Below, one piece after another: positions 32,901-40,802 of a stretch of DNA of 64,000 bases (within the stretch, counting starts at the first letter, position 1; the number at the start of each line of letters is the position of its first letter). Below the pieces are notes generated by a model, which was not told the DNA's origin, did no database searches, and saw only the letters and a list, made by a program, of their open reading frames with translations. The position numbers and the translations under genes are program-made. The DNA is from Variovorax sp. Root411 (GTDB lineage: Bacteria; Pseudomonadota; Gammaproteobacteria; Burkholderiales; Burkholderiaceae_C): assembly GCF_001425205.1 (NCBI RefSeq), contig NZ_LMDW01000016.1, positions 124,001 through 188,000 on the forward strand. The letters run 5' to 3'.

Positions 32901-33242
32901 GATCCGTCCAGTCCTGCGGTCAAGGCGCTTGTCGCGTCGATACTCGCCCGCGTGTCTGCTGCATCGGACAGCATGGAAGCATCGGATACGAAGGACGAGA
33001 TCGCCGCCGTGCTCGAGGAGTGGGCGCGCCGCAGCCAGGACGCCCGATCATCGTCCGGGCGTCTGCGCTACTGGGAGAAGAAGGCTCCGTTCGGCAGGAC
33101 GGCGCCTCACCTGATGTGCTCTGCAGAGGAAGGCGCATCAAGGGGAAGTCTCGCGTGGCCGACTCCGAACACGATGCGCGAGGTCGAGCCGTCGACGGCG
33201 TTCGTCCTCAAGGTGATTCCACGAAAGACGGGGGGCGCATAG
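29916..33242 (+). CDS. drmA: DISARM DrmA-like SF2 helicase
   Basis: 1108 aa from ATG 29916; upstream frame is shadow of the previous gene. The N-terminal 450 residues contain an acidic, Pro/Gly-rich segment and no motif. Helicase signatures: motif I LLWFPTGGGKTEAYL (about 461-475), a Cys4 zinc knuckle inserted between I and II (CPVCGSEL ... FCSQADCE), the DrmA hallmark IIQDELHLISGPLG (about 667-680) and GSTATI. The C-lobe has NMISVGVDVPRLG and QASSRVGRGIPGLV. DrmA with DrmB forms the DNA-loading core of DISARM and threads unmethylated ends. A C8 tract lies at 30438-30445. Its stop shares a base with the drmB GTG. Confidence 0.87.
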   Translation: MANDPSRQEEVRAALADAASGLLMGPLRSDEVIESAPIDTYLTGILWPRGAPVDGIDDDAGLDSGSDPTSGVETAVPGYRAIRPCSIGITFAVGTGATVIISLGETSRYVPVDIGQSDRVQGAEAGPEPAGGRRPTNASEGGSPSVSGEGAPQSGKAWARQRLGYSVRLGPESAPPPPKHEFMDAQGRSVVDRRLSVHVRRRVGPDQHVLTVTLINEELDDENNSGPRDARCLFQAGLVVEAVVGDAPGIQPRKTPPITSSDEDTLTNALLYRDVREFAVGHGIAATWASDPADVVREVRTAWLPETRVFGTSPDGHDLLAAFRRSHPDALKAEFLGRESARDAVTASLGAFAECYALWIQQTLRARRDQFHGELRRAADANLDRCASTLGRIRAGVDVLCKDEAVWVAFALANAAMDRQSRFRAKGQGARPLVWRPFQLAFMLLVIPGLADPALDDRQCMDLLWFPTGGGKTEAYLALTAFQIFHRRLADEHRRVDGGVDVLMRYTLRLLTVQQFQRAASLIAACDAMRETDGRLGQARITLGLYVGSDATPNNMSDAREALDQEHADQKPKSSPRQLLRCPVCGSELPAAAYRADPLQPRIEIFCSQADCETGGLPLPVLTVDATIYANPPSLLIGTIDKFAQIPKRTDIRRIFGLDGGLPPGLIIQDELHLISGPLGSMAGLYEASVDLLCTRDGVRPKVIGSTATIGYAAAQVRALFDRSVLQFPPPGFDASDSFFAVRDADGPDRLYIGIPTAGRSPKFALQAVIAALLQSAASLVATGKADDASIDAYWTCVAYFNSLRELGGAYVLMQDDVPRQMQFLSGRLGTPRRELELEPEELSSRQSSRELPGLLHALSTTLAQFRSDPFEYAAPKDAVLASNMISVGVDVPRLGLMVVNGQPKSTAEYIQASSRVGRGIPGLVVTLYNFGRPRDLSHFEHFRTYHSALYRNVEATSVTPWAPRARDKALHAVVASVVRHLVPGLEGDEDAAQFDPSSPAVKALVASILARVSAASDSMEASDTKDEIAAVLEEWARRSQDARSSSGRLRYWEKKAPFGRTAPHLMCSAEEGASRGSLAWPTPNTMREVEPSTAFVLKVIPRKTGGA

Positions 33243-35140
33243 TGGCCACGACCAGAAAACCGTTCCGTGCAGGTTCGCCTTCGAAGAGCGTGACCGCTGC
33301 GATCGCGGGGGTCCAGCCTCTGGGCAAGGTGAGGCGATCCCAGACGATCGCGACCTACGGCATCGGGGCGATCATCGATCTCGAGAAGGGTTCCTTCATG
33401 CCGATGGGCCTGGAGGACTGGGAAGGCGCAACCCGCCTTCCGTCCCTCACCATCGGGGAGGCACGCCTCCAGGTCCAGCTCGGCGTCAGCCACTTCAGGC
33501 TGCCACCCGTGACGGAGGATCTCGGGCACTCGGGTCGCGTCGATCCGGCGCATTCGGCGCCGGCCATACGCTTTCCGGCGTGGCACGAGTGTCCGATGTG
33601 CCATCGCATCGGCATAGAGGGCGATCCGTTCCAGCTGGCCGCCGATGGCAGCCGGCTCGAATGCGCAGGGCACTCGGGGCATGTATTCACGACCCCCGTC
33701 CGTTTCGTGCTTGCCTGCCGCAAGGGTCATATGGACGAGTTCCCTTGGGCATGGTGGGCGCACAGAAGGCGCAGCGAGGGGATCTGCGATCGGCCGTCGC
33801 TGGAGCTCAGGTCGCGCGGGAAGTCGGCCGCTCTTGCCGATCTCCATGTGCATTGCCGGAACTGCAACGCCTCGGAGTCGATGGGCGACGCATTCCGGCC
33901 GGAGAGTCTCAAGGGCATGAACTGCCGTGGTGTCCGGCCGTGGCTTCACGACCGGCAGCCGGATTGCGACGCTCCACCCCGGGTGATCCAGCGCGGTGCC
34001 TCGAACGCGCATTTCCCTGTCGTCGCTTCGGCGCTTTCGATCCCGCCGGTCTCCGAGGCCACCTTCCAGATTATCGAGGGTAACTGGATGACGCTTGGTG
34101 CGCTTCCCGGGGAAGCGGTCGGGCCCGTCCTGACGAGCCTTGCAAATGCATACGGCATTCCGCTGGACGCGCTCATGGCTGCGTACCGCGAGAAGCAGAA
34201 GATCGAGGGGATGCAGGGCGAGTTCACCGATGCCGGATCGCGAGCGGAGGAGTACGCGGCCCTGTCGAACGACCGCGACGATCCCGTCGTCGGGGGCATC
34301 GTCCCGCAATTCAGCAATGAAGTGTCGGCGCCTCCCGACGCGATCGCCCCGTGGTTCGACCTCGTCGGCGCGGTTTCCCGCCTGCGCGAGGTGAGAGCGC
34401 TCGCCGGATTCAGCCGGATCGAACCCTACCCGGTCAGCGGTGAGCGGATCGCGAAGGCCATCCAGGACGGCTTGGTCTCGCCCCTCTCGAAGGCGCCCCG
34501 TAACTGGCTTCCTGCCGCAGAGATCCGTGGCGAGGGTCTGTTTCTCCGGTTCAGGAGCGACGCCATCGAAGCGTGGGTCGCAGCGAATCCGGCGCTTGGC
34601 AAGCGCGTCCGGGTGCTGGAGGGGCGTTCCGCTGCCGTCGCGCAAGAGCGCGGACATCCCCGCGACTACCGCATCACTGCCAGGCTGCTGCTCGTCCACT
34701 CGTTCGCTCATGCACTGATCCGGACGATCTCGATCGACTGCGGATACTCATCCTCGGCGCTGCGCGAGCGGCTCTATGTGGGTGAAGCAGACGAGCTGCG
34801 CCCGGCCATGAATGGCGTCCTCATCTACACGGGGTCGCCGGATTCGGAAGGCAGTCTCGGTGGATTGGTCCGTCTGGCAGAACCGGGACAGCTGGAGCGG
34901 ATCGTGCTCCAGACCATCCGCAACGCGCGCTGGTGCGGGAGCGACCCGGTCTGCCTGGAGGCCGACCCGGCCCAGTCCGGTGATCGCATCAGCGGCGCCG
35001 CGTGCCATTGCTGCCTGTTGGTGCCCGAGACGGCGTGCGAGAAGTTCAACCGCGAGCTGGATCGCACGATGCTCGTCGGCTCCCCCGAGTCTTCCGAATT
35101 CGGCGACTGGCAAGGCTATTTCGGAAACCAGGCGGACTGA
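33242..35140 (+). CDS. drmB: DISARM DrmB-like protein (DUF1998)
   Basis: 632 aa from GTG 33242, which overlaps the drmA TAG by one base. The DUF1998 C-terminus is clear: LLLVHSFAHALIRTISIDCG, GVLIYTGSPDSEGSLGGL, RWCGSDPVC, and a Cys cluster ACHCCLLVPETACEKFN ending RTMLVG. The N-terminal half has further Cys pairs (CPMCHRIG, CRKGH, CRNC) for zinc binding. DrmB partners DrmA in DISARM. The N-terminal phrase RRSQTIATYGIGAIIDLE is typical of the family. It is followed 4 bp later by the NERD gene. Confidence 0.87.
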   Translation: MATTRKPFRAGSPSKSVTAAIAGVQPLGKVRRSQTIATYGIGAIIDLEKGSFMPMGLEDWEGATRLPSLTIGEARLQVQLGVSHFRLPPVTEDLGHSGRVDPAHSAPAIRFPAWHECPMCHRIGIEGDPFQLAADGSRLECAGHSGHVFTTPVRFVLACRKGHMDEFPWAWWAHRRRSEGICDRPSLELRSRGKSAALADLHVHCRNCNASESMGDAFRPESLKGMNCRGVRPWLHDRQPDCDAPPRVIQRGASNAHFPVVASALSIPPVSEATFQIIEGNWMTLGALPGEAVGPVLTSLANAYGIPLDALMAAYREKQKIEGMQGEFTDAGSRAEEYAALSNDRDDPVVGGIVPQFSNEVSAPPDAIAPWFDLVGAVSRLREVRALAGFSRIEPYPVSGERIAKAIQDGLVSPLSKAPRNWLPAAEIRGEGLFLRFRSDAIEAWVAANPALGKRVRVLEGRSAAVAQERGHPRDYRITARLLLVHSFAHALIRTISIDCGYSSSALRERLYVGEADELRPAMNGVLIYTGSPDSEGSLGGLVRLAEPGQLERIVLQTIRNARWCGSDPVCLEADPAQSGDRISGAACHCCLLVPETACEKFNRELDRTMLVGSPESSEFGDWQGYFGNQAD

Positions 35141-35144
35141 CGCG

Positions 35145-36893
35145 ATGGCGACACTGATTCCAGACCAGCCCAAGGACTGCAAGTACGGCGAGCGGATCGT
35201 CTATGAGAAGCTTGGCCGGGACCTGGATGCCGACTGGATCTGCATGCACTCTCTCGGTCTGCACGGGCACGAGACAAAGATCTGGGGCGAGGCCGATATC
35301 GTCGTGCTCTCGACCAGGGGCTTCTTCTCGCTGGAAGTGAAGGGCGGAAAGGTCGCCTGTCGCAACGGCGTATGGGTATTCGGCGAGCCTGGCGGACTGA
35401 CGTACGAGAAGCGCGAAGACCCTTGGACGCAGGCCAAGGGGACGATGTTCGCGGTCCGCAAGAGGCTTGTCGAGGCCGACGCGGGATTCAGGGACTTGCT
35501 TGACGGCTTCGGCGTCGTCATGCCCATGGAGACCTTCACGACGACGGGCGCGGAGATCGAGCCCGCGGTGCTTCTCGACAAGCGCGAATTCAGGAGGAAC
35601 CTGGGCTACTACATCGGGCAGCTCCACCGTCATTGGATGGCCACCTACCAGGCCAAGCACGGTCGCACGCCGAGGCTGCCCACGCGGGCAGACATACAGC
35701 GGGCCCGGCAGATCCTTCGACCCGATGTTGACTCCGCCTTCAGCCTGGGAAGCTACCTGACGGGTGTCGAGTCCAGACTGGTGCAGCTCTCCCGCGACCA
35801 GATTCGCGCATCGCGACGCATGTCAGCCAACCCGCGCACGATCGTGAGGGGCAAGGCCGGCACGGGCAAGACCGTCATTGCTGTCGAGCGGGCGAGGCAG
35901 CTTGCCGCCGAAGGGTGCAGGGTTCTCTTCCTCTGCTTCAACCAGCTCCTCGCCGAGCACATCCGCACCGGGATGTCCGCTGATCCTCTGGCGCAGAACA
36001 TCGACGTGCGACACGTGCACGCGCTATACCGCGATGTCATCGCCAAGGCAGGCATGCTCGATCGGCTTGAGGCCGCACCGAACACGCAGCAACTGTTCGC
36101 GGAGGTGTTCCCGCGCACCTTCGTCGAAGCCGCGCTGGAGTGCGGCCTTCCTTCATGGGATGTGCTCGTGATCGACGAGGCCCAGGATCTGCTCACGCCC
36201 GACAACATCGACGCCTTCGACCTGATGCTCGGAGACGCAGGAATCAATCGTGGACGCTGGCACATCTTCTTCGATCGCAACCAGAACATCTACGGCGTCG
36301 ACGTGCAGGATCAGGTAAACAGGCGTCTCGCCGAGGCGCAGCCTGCCTTCGACGACCTGTTCGAGAACTGCCGCAACACCCGCCAGGTCGCCGTGCAGTC
36401 ATCGATCATTTCCGGCATCGATCTGGCGATCGAAGGTGCACCCGAAGGGCCGGAGTGCGACAACATCTACAGCCGCGATCGGAAGGCGCTGAAGGCCATG
36501 CTCGAGGCCACGGTGGCCAGACTCCTCAAACAGGATGTCCGTCCGCAGGACATCGCCATCCTCTCCACCCGGACTCGCGAGAATTCGCTGGTGGCCGATG
36601 TCCGTGATTTGGCGAGGGTGCCGCTTGTGGATGCTGCCTCGGCTAAGGATGGCGACATGGTCTTCTCCACCATGCACGCCTTCAAGGGGCTGGAGCGGCT
36701 CGTCGTGCTGGCTATCGACCTGGACGGCATGGGCGAACCCGAAAGGTCGATGCTCCACTACGCCGGCCTGTCGCGGGCCCGGGGACTGCTGCATGTCCTG
36801 CTGCCCGAAGCGTCCCGCGCCCCGTACGGGAAACAGGCCGGGGCCTTCGCCGCGAGAATGCCCGATCACATGTCCAGCACTCGGGCGTCCTGA
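35145..36893 (+). CDS. NERD nuclease fused to UvrD-like/SF1 ATPase
   Basis: 582 aa from ATG 35145. N-terminal NERD domain (about 14-125): YGERIVYEKL, then D51 in WGEADIVVLS and E64-x-K66 in FFSLEVKGG, a PD-(D/E)xK-type active site. The C-terminal SF1 motor has motif I RGKAGTGKTVIA, II VLVIDEAQDLL, III IFFDRNQNIYG, IV ENCRNTRQV, V TMHAFKGLE and VI YAGLSRARGLL. It is probably a nuclease-helicase effector. NERD-helicases occur in several anti-phage systems but are not part of canonical DISARM. Here it could provide the cutting activity otherwise supplied by DrmC, which the operon lacks. Confidence 0.85.
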   Translation: MATLIPDQPKDCKYGERIVYEKLGRDLDADWICMHSLGLHGHETKIWGEADIVVLSTRGFFSLEVKGGKVACRNGVWVFGEPGGLTYEKREDPWTQAKGTMFAVRKRLVEADAGFRDLLDGFGVVMPMETFTTTGAEIEPAVLLDKREFRRNLGYYIGQLHRHWMATYQAKHGRTPRLPTRADIQRARQILRPDVDSAFSLGSYLTGVESRLVQLSRDQIRASRRMSANPRTIVRGKAGTGKTVIAVERARQLAAEGCRVLFLCFNQLLAEHIRTGMSADPLAQNIDVRHVHALYRDVIAKAGMLDRLEAAPNTQQLFAEVFPRTFVEAALECGLPSWDVLVIDEAQDLLTPDNIDAFDLMLGDAGINRGRWHIFFDRNQNIYGVDVQDQVNRRLAEAQPAFDDLFENCRNTRQVAVQSSIISGIDLAIEGAPEGPECDNIYSRDRKALKAMLEATVARLLKQDVRPQDIAILSTRTRENSLVADVRDLARVPLVDAASAKDGDMVFSTMHAFKGLERLVVLAIDLDGMGEPERSMLHYAGLSRARGLLHVLLPEASRAPYGKQAGAFAARMPDHMSSTRAS

Positions 36894-37103
36894 CAGTCCT
36901 GCTCCATGGAAGCGATCCGATCCTTCGAACGGCCGATCCTCGCCCCGCCCCGCGAATTTCGAGTGCGGCACGAAGAGCCGGAAGGGGCAAGCGGGGGGCA
37001 ACCCGGGAACCATCGGGGGACGTGGTGATGAACGTGGTTCTTCACGGGCAGGCTCGGGCGGCCGGTCAGCAGCCAGAAGTTCAGATGAAAGCTTGAGGAA
37101 ATC

Positions 37104-37466
37104 ATGCAGAACCAGATCTTCGATTCGCTCGTCGCCAGGCTGGGGGAGCATTTCGGGACGGGTCGTCCGCTCGACAGTGGCACAGGGGTTCAGTTCCGGT
37201 CGGCTCGGCGTGGCAAGCTCACCGTCTATCACGCGAATCTCGCCACCGGGAACCAGGCCGAAGTGGCGTTCGAGCCAGTGTCCATGGCCAGGCGGCTCTC
37301 GATGTCAGAGGGGGAGATCCGTGCGCTGGTTGCCGAATTCCGGGCTCGGACGGGCCGCGACGTGTGGCCAGACCCGCAGTTCAATTGGCCGCGGGTCGGC
37401 TTTGTCGACGCTGCACATGTCGAAGCGATCGTGACCGTCATCGAGAACAATCTCGGGGCCGCTTGA
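37104..37466 (+). CDS. Small unknown protein between NERD-helicase and drmD
   Basis: 120 aa, not recognised. ATG 37104 has an upstream GAGGAA. The protein is soluble and mildly basic, with 'GKLTVYHANLATGNQAEVAF' (beta) followed by MSEGEIRALVAEFRARTGRD (helix) and WPDPQFNWPRVGFVD. It is flanked by 210 bp and 169 bp of apparently non-coding DNA, unusual in this otherwise tight operon. It may be an operon subunit, a regulator or an inhibitor. Confidence 0.7.
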   Translation: MQNQIFDSLVARLGEHFGTGRPLDSGTGVQFRSARRGKLTVYHANLATGNQAEVAFEPVSMARRLSMSEGEIRALVAEFRARTGRDVWPDPQFNWPRVGFVDAAHVEAIVTVIENNLGAA

Positions 37467-37635
37467 TAGGACAAGGGCCACGAATCATGTCCGGGCTCAC
37501 TCGGTCGCGCTGGTGGCGCAATGCATACCCCTCCGCCGGGCGGTGGGCCGGTTCGCTGTCCTTTGCAAAGTGGAGGGGCTCACGTGATCAGGCTCGCGTT
37601 CGCAATCACGACCCGATGACAACGGTGCAGGTGCC

Positions 37636-40600
37636 ATGACGATCGAATTTCACGCCGGGCTGCGTGTTCGCCTGAAGTCGAATCCGGTGCGCGCCGGCGT
37701 GCTCTCGGGCGAGAAGACCGGGAACCCGATCTCACCGAGATGGCAGGTGATCTTTCCTGACCGGACCGATTTCGTGCCGGGCCTGGCTTTGGAGCCGGCA
37801 CCTGAGGAAGGTTCGAACCCCTACGACGACATGCGCAAGCTGCGGTTCGGCAAGCCGCGGGACCTGCGTTCGGCACTTACGCACGCCAGGCTGGGCGGGA
37901 AGCTCGCCGACCTGATCTACAGCCTGTACACGACCAACACCGATTTCTACGCCTACCAGTTCAAGCCCGTGCTGTCGTTTCTGGATTCGCCCTCGCGCGG
38001 CATCCTGATCGCCGACGAGGTTGGGCTGGGCAAGACCATCGAGGCCGGGCTGATCTGGACCGAGCTGCGCAGCCGTGAGGATGCGCGCCGGTTGCTGGTC
38101 GTGTGCCCCGCGATGCTGCAGGACAAGTGGAAGCAGGAGCTGGCGGACCGATTCGGCGTGGACGCGCGCAAATGCGGCGCGCAGGAGGCCGTGGAGGTCC
38201 TCGAGCATGCGGCCGGCAATTCGCGGGCTTCCTTTGCGATCATCGCCAGCATGCAGGGGCTGCGTGGCCTTTCCGACTTGCCTGAAGACGATGACGAGGA
38301 ACAGTCGCTGGCTGCCCGGCTGCGACGGGTCGCCGACGACAGTACCGGCGACGATGCCGCGCTCGACCTGGTGATCGTCGACGAGGCGCACTACATGCGG
38401 AACCCGGAGACGCAGACGGCGCGGCTCGGGCAGATCCTGCGGCGCATGACGAACAACCTTGTCCTGCTGTCCGCGACTCCGGTGCATCTCCGCAACTCCG
38501 ACCTGTTCCACTTGCTGAACCTGGTCGACAGCGACTCGTTCCCGCACGAGTGGTCGTTCGATCATGCGTTGCAGGAGAACGCACCGCTGATCAGGCTGCG
38601 TGACCTGCTGCTGCAGGGCAAACCGGACGTCGAGGCGATCGGGGCGACTCTCGATGACGTGAGGGGCTCCGCGGTGGCCGTTCGCAGCGAAGCGCTGCAG
38701 TTCCTCCTGGCGTCGCCGCCCAGTGCGGAGACCCTCTCGTCCGTGAGTCATCGCCTGGCACTGGCCGAGCAGATCGACCGGATCAACCCCATCACCAAGG
38801 TCGTCACCCGGACACGCAAGCGGGATGTCCACGAGCGCCGTGTGGTGCGTCAGCCTATCGCGTTGCGCGTGGCCATGACGCCGATCGAAGCCGACTTCTA
38901 CGACCAGGTGACGGCCGCCGTGCGGAAGTATTGCCGGGATCTCGACATGGCCGAGGGCTTCCTGTTGACGATTCCCCAGCGGCAGATGTGCAGTTCCATG
39001 GCCGCAGCGTGTCGATCGTGGTCGCGACGCAGCAGCGAACTGGACGATGAGATCGACCAGATCCTCTGGGATGCCTTCGGCGAGGATGCGTCCCTCGATG
39101 CCAGGGCCCGAAAGCGTCCGAATGCCGACAGCCTGATCGCCCAGCTTGCGCGCATCGCGCGCGACGTGGGCAACTTCGAGGCCTTGCGCCGACACGATTC
39201 GAAGTTCGAAAATCTGCGCGACCAGCTGCTCGCGTACTGGAAGACGAACAGCGGCGCCAAGGTCGTGTTGTTCGCGTACTTCCGTGACACGCTGACTTAC
39301 CTTGCCGAACGATTCGCGGAAATTGGCATTGACTCGGTCGTGCTGATGGGCGGTATGGACAAGCCGGCCGCTCTCGCACGCTTCCGGGCCACTGACGGGC
39401 CGCGCCTGCTGCTGGCATCGGAGGTCGCGAGCGAGGGCATCGACCTGCAGTTCTCCTCGCTGCTGGTCAATTACGACCTGCCATGGAACCCCATGCGGAT
39501 CGAGCAGCGCATCGGCCGCATCGACCGTATCGGGCAGAAGGCAGCGCGCATCGTCATCCTCAATCTCTTTCTCGGCGGATCACTTGACGAGCGCGTGTAC
39601 GTCCGCCTTTTCGAGCGCCTCCGGATCTTCGAGCGTGCGCTCGGCAGCCTCGAAGGAATCCTGGGCGAGATGATCCGGGTGATGAGTTTCGACCTGCTGC
39701 AACACGACCTGACGGAGGAGGAGGAAGCGGGCGTGATCGAACAGACATGCGTGGCAGTCGAGCAGCGGTCACGGATCGAGGAGAACCTGGAGCAGGAGGC
39801 GGGACGTCTGGTGGCGCATGGTGACTACCTCCAGCATCGGATCGCCGCGGCCAGGGAGCTCAATCGGTATGTGACTTCGGAAGACCTGCAGTCGTACGTC
39901 GGTGATTTCATCGGCGAGTACTGCCAGGGCGCCCAGCTGGTTCGTGTCGGCGAGGGGGACCCGGCCCTGTGGGAGATCGATCTCGGCCCCCCGGCAAGGG
40001 CTGCGTTTGCCGACTTTCTGGAGAAAGAGCGCTTGCAGGGCAAGACGAGGCTTGCGATAGCTGCCAGTGGTCGCCAGCCCTGCGTATTCGAGAACGTCCT
40101 CAAGCGGGGCCGGATCGACGCGGAATCGATTTCTCAGTATCACCCGCTTGTCGCGTTCGTGCGTCGGCGACTGGAGGCCGAGGAGCGGCATCGACATGCA
40201 GTGGTGTCGGCGGTTCGCCTCCCTGGGGATGCAGTCCGTGGAGTTGGAGCTGGAGTCGGGGTGCATGTGTTCGCGGTCACACGATGGAGCATCAGCGGCG
40301 AACAGGACTCGGAGCGCCTCGCGTTCGAGGTCTTCAGGTCGGGAGCGCCCGGCAGCCTCTCCGCCGACGACGCCGAGCGCCTGGTAACGATGGCTGTGAT
40401 GCAGGGTCTGCCATGGCCGGCAGCTCACGGACAGCTGGATGGCGACACCATTGGTGACTGCTTCGAAACGGTCATGGATGCGCTCGACGGCAGGTACCAG
40501 GAATACACGGCCGGCGCAGGGCGGGAGAACCGGGACAGGGTGAGTTTCCAGCTGGACCAGGTCGACAGGCAGGAGGCACGCGAGATCCAGCGTCTGCAGG

Positions 40601-40773
40601 AAATGATCGGTCGTCTGCGGCAGCAGGGAAAGTTGCGGACGATCAAGGCGAACCAGGGGCGTCTCGCCAAGATCCGCGAAAGGGCAGCCGAGCGTCGGGC
40701 GAGGCTGCAGAACCGGAGGGAAGTGCGGCACGAGTCGATGCTCGTCTGTGCGGGGGTTGTACTGATCGATTGA
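37636..40773 (+). CDS. drmD: DISARM DrmD-like SNF2 helicase
   Basis: 1045 aa. SNF2/RapA-type translocase: motif I LIADEVGLGKTIEAGL (about 124-139), Ia VVCPAMLQDKWKQEL, II IVDEAHYMRNPET (about 247), III LLSATPVHL. The C-lobe has LLLASEVASEGIDLQFS, LVNYDLPWNPMRIEQRIGR and IDRIGQKAAR. The last 300 residues are helical and charged, ending in a coiled coil (RLQEMIGRLRQQGKLR). DrmD is the marker of class 1 DISARM, whereas the methylase here is of the class 2 type. It starts 169 bp after the small gene and ends 29 bp before the ATPase gene. Confidence 0.85.
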   Translation: MTIEFHAGLRVRLKSNPVRAGVLSGEKTGNPISPRWQVIFPDRTDFVPGLALEPAPEEGSNPYDDMRKLRFGKPRDLRSALTHARLGGKLADLIYSLYTTNTDFYAYQFKPVLSFLDSPSRGILIADEVGLGKTIEAGLIWTELRSREDARRLLVVCPAMLQDKWKQELADRFGVDARKCGAQEAVEVLEHAAGNSRASFAIIASMQGLRGLSDLPEDDDEEQSLAARLRRVADDSTGDDAALDLVIVDEAHYMRNPETQTARLGQILRRMTNNLVLLSATPVHLRNSDLFHLLNLVDSDSFPHEWSFDHALQENAPLIRLRDLLLQGKPDVEAIGATLDDVRGSAVAVRSEALQFLLASPPSAETLSSVSHRLALAEQIDRINPITKVVTRTRKRDVHERRVVRQPIALRVAMTPIEADFYDQVTAAVRKYCRDLDMAEGFLLTIPQRQMCSSMAAACRSWSRRSSELDDEIDQILWDAFGEDASLDARARKRPNADSLIAQLARIARDVGNFEALRRHDSKFENLRDQLLAYWKTNSGAKVVLFAYFRDTLTYLAERFAEIGIDSVVLMGGMDKPAALARFRATDGPRLLLASEVASEGIDLQFSSLLVNYDLPWNPMRIEQRIGRIDRIGQKAARIVILNLFLGGSLDERVYVRLFERLRIFERALGSLEGILGEMIRVMSFDLLQHDLTEEEEAGVIEQTCVAVEQRSRIEENLEQEAGRLVAHGDYLQHRIAAARELNRYVTSEDLQSYVGDFIGEYCQGAQLVRVGEGDPALWEIDLGPPARAAFADFLEKERLQGKTRLAIAASGRQPCVFENVLKRGRIDAESISQYHPLVAFVRRRLEAEERHRHAVVSAVRLPGDAVRGVGAGVGVHVFAVTRWSISGEQDSERLAFEVFRSGAPGSLSADDAERLVTMAVMQGLPWPAAHGQLDGDTIGDCFETVMDALDGRYQEYTAGAGRENRDRVSFQLDQVDRQEAREIQRLQEMIGRLRQQGKLRTIKANQGRLAKIRERAAERRARLQNRREVRHESMLVCAGVVLID

Positions 40774-40802
40774 GGACGGGTCAACAAGTCAAGGAGAAGA
40801 GG

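Noticed and set aside
37732..39195. 487-aa minus-strand frame over drmD
   Set aside because: Antisense shadow of a gene with clear SNF2 motifs.
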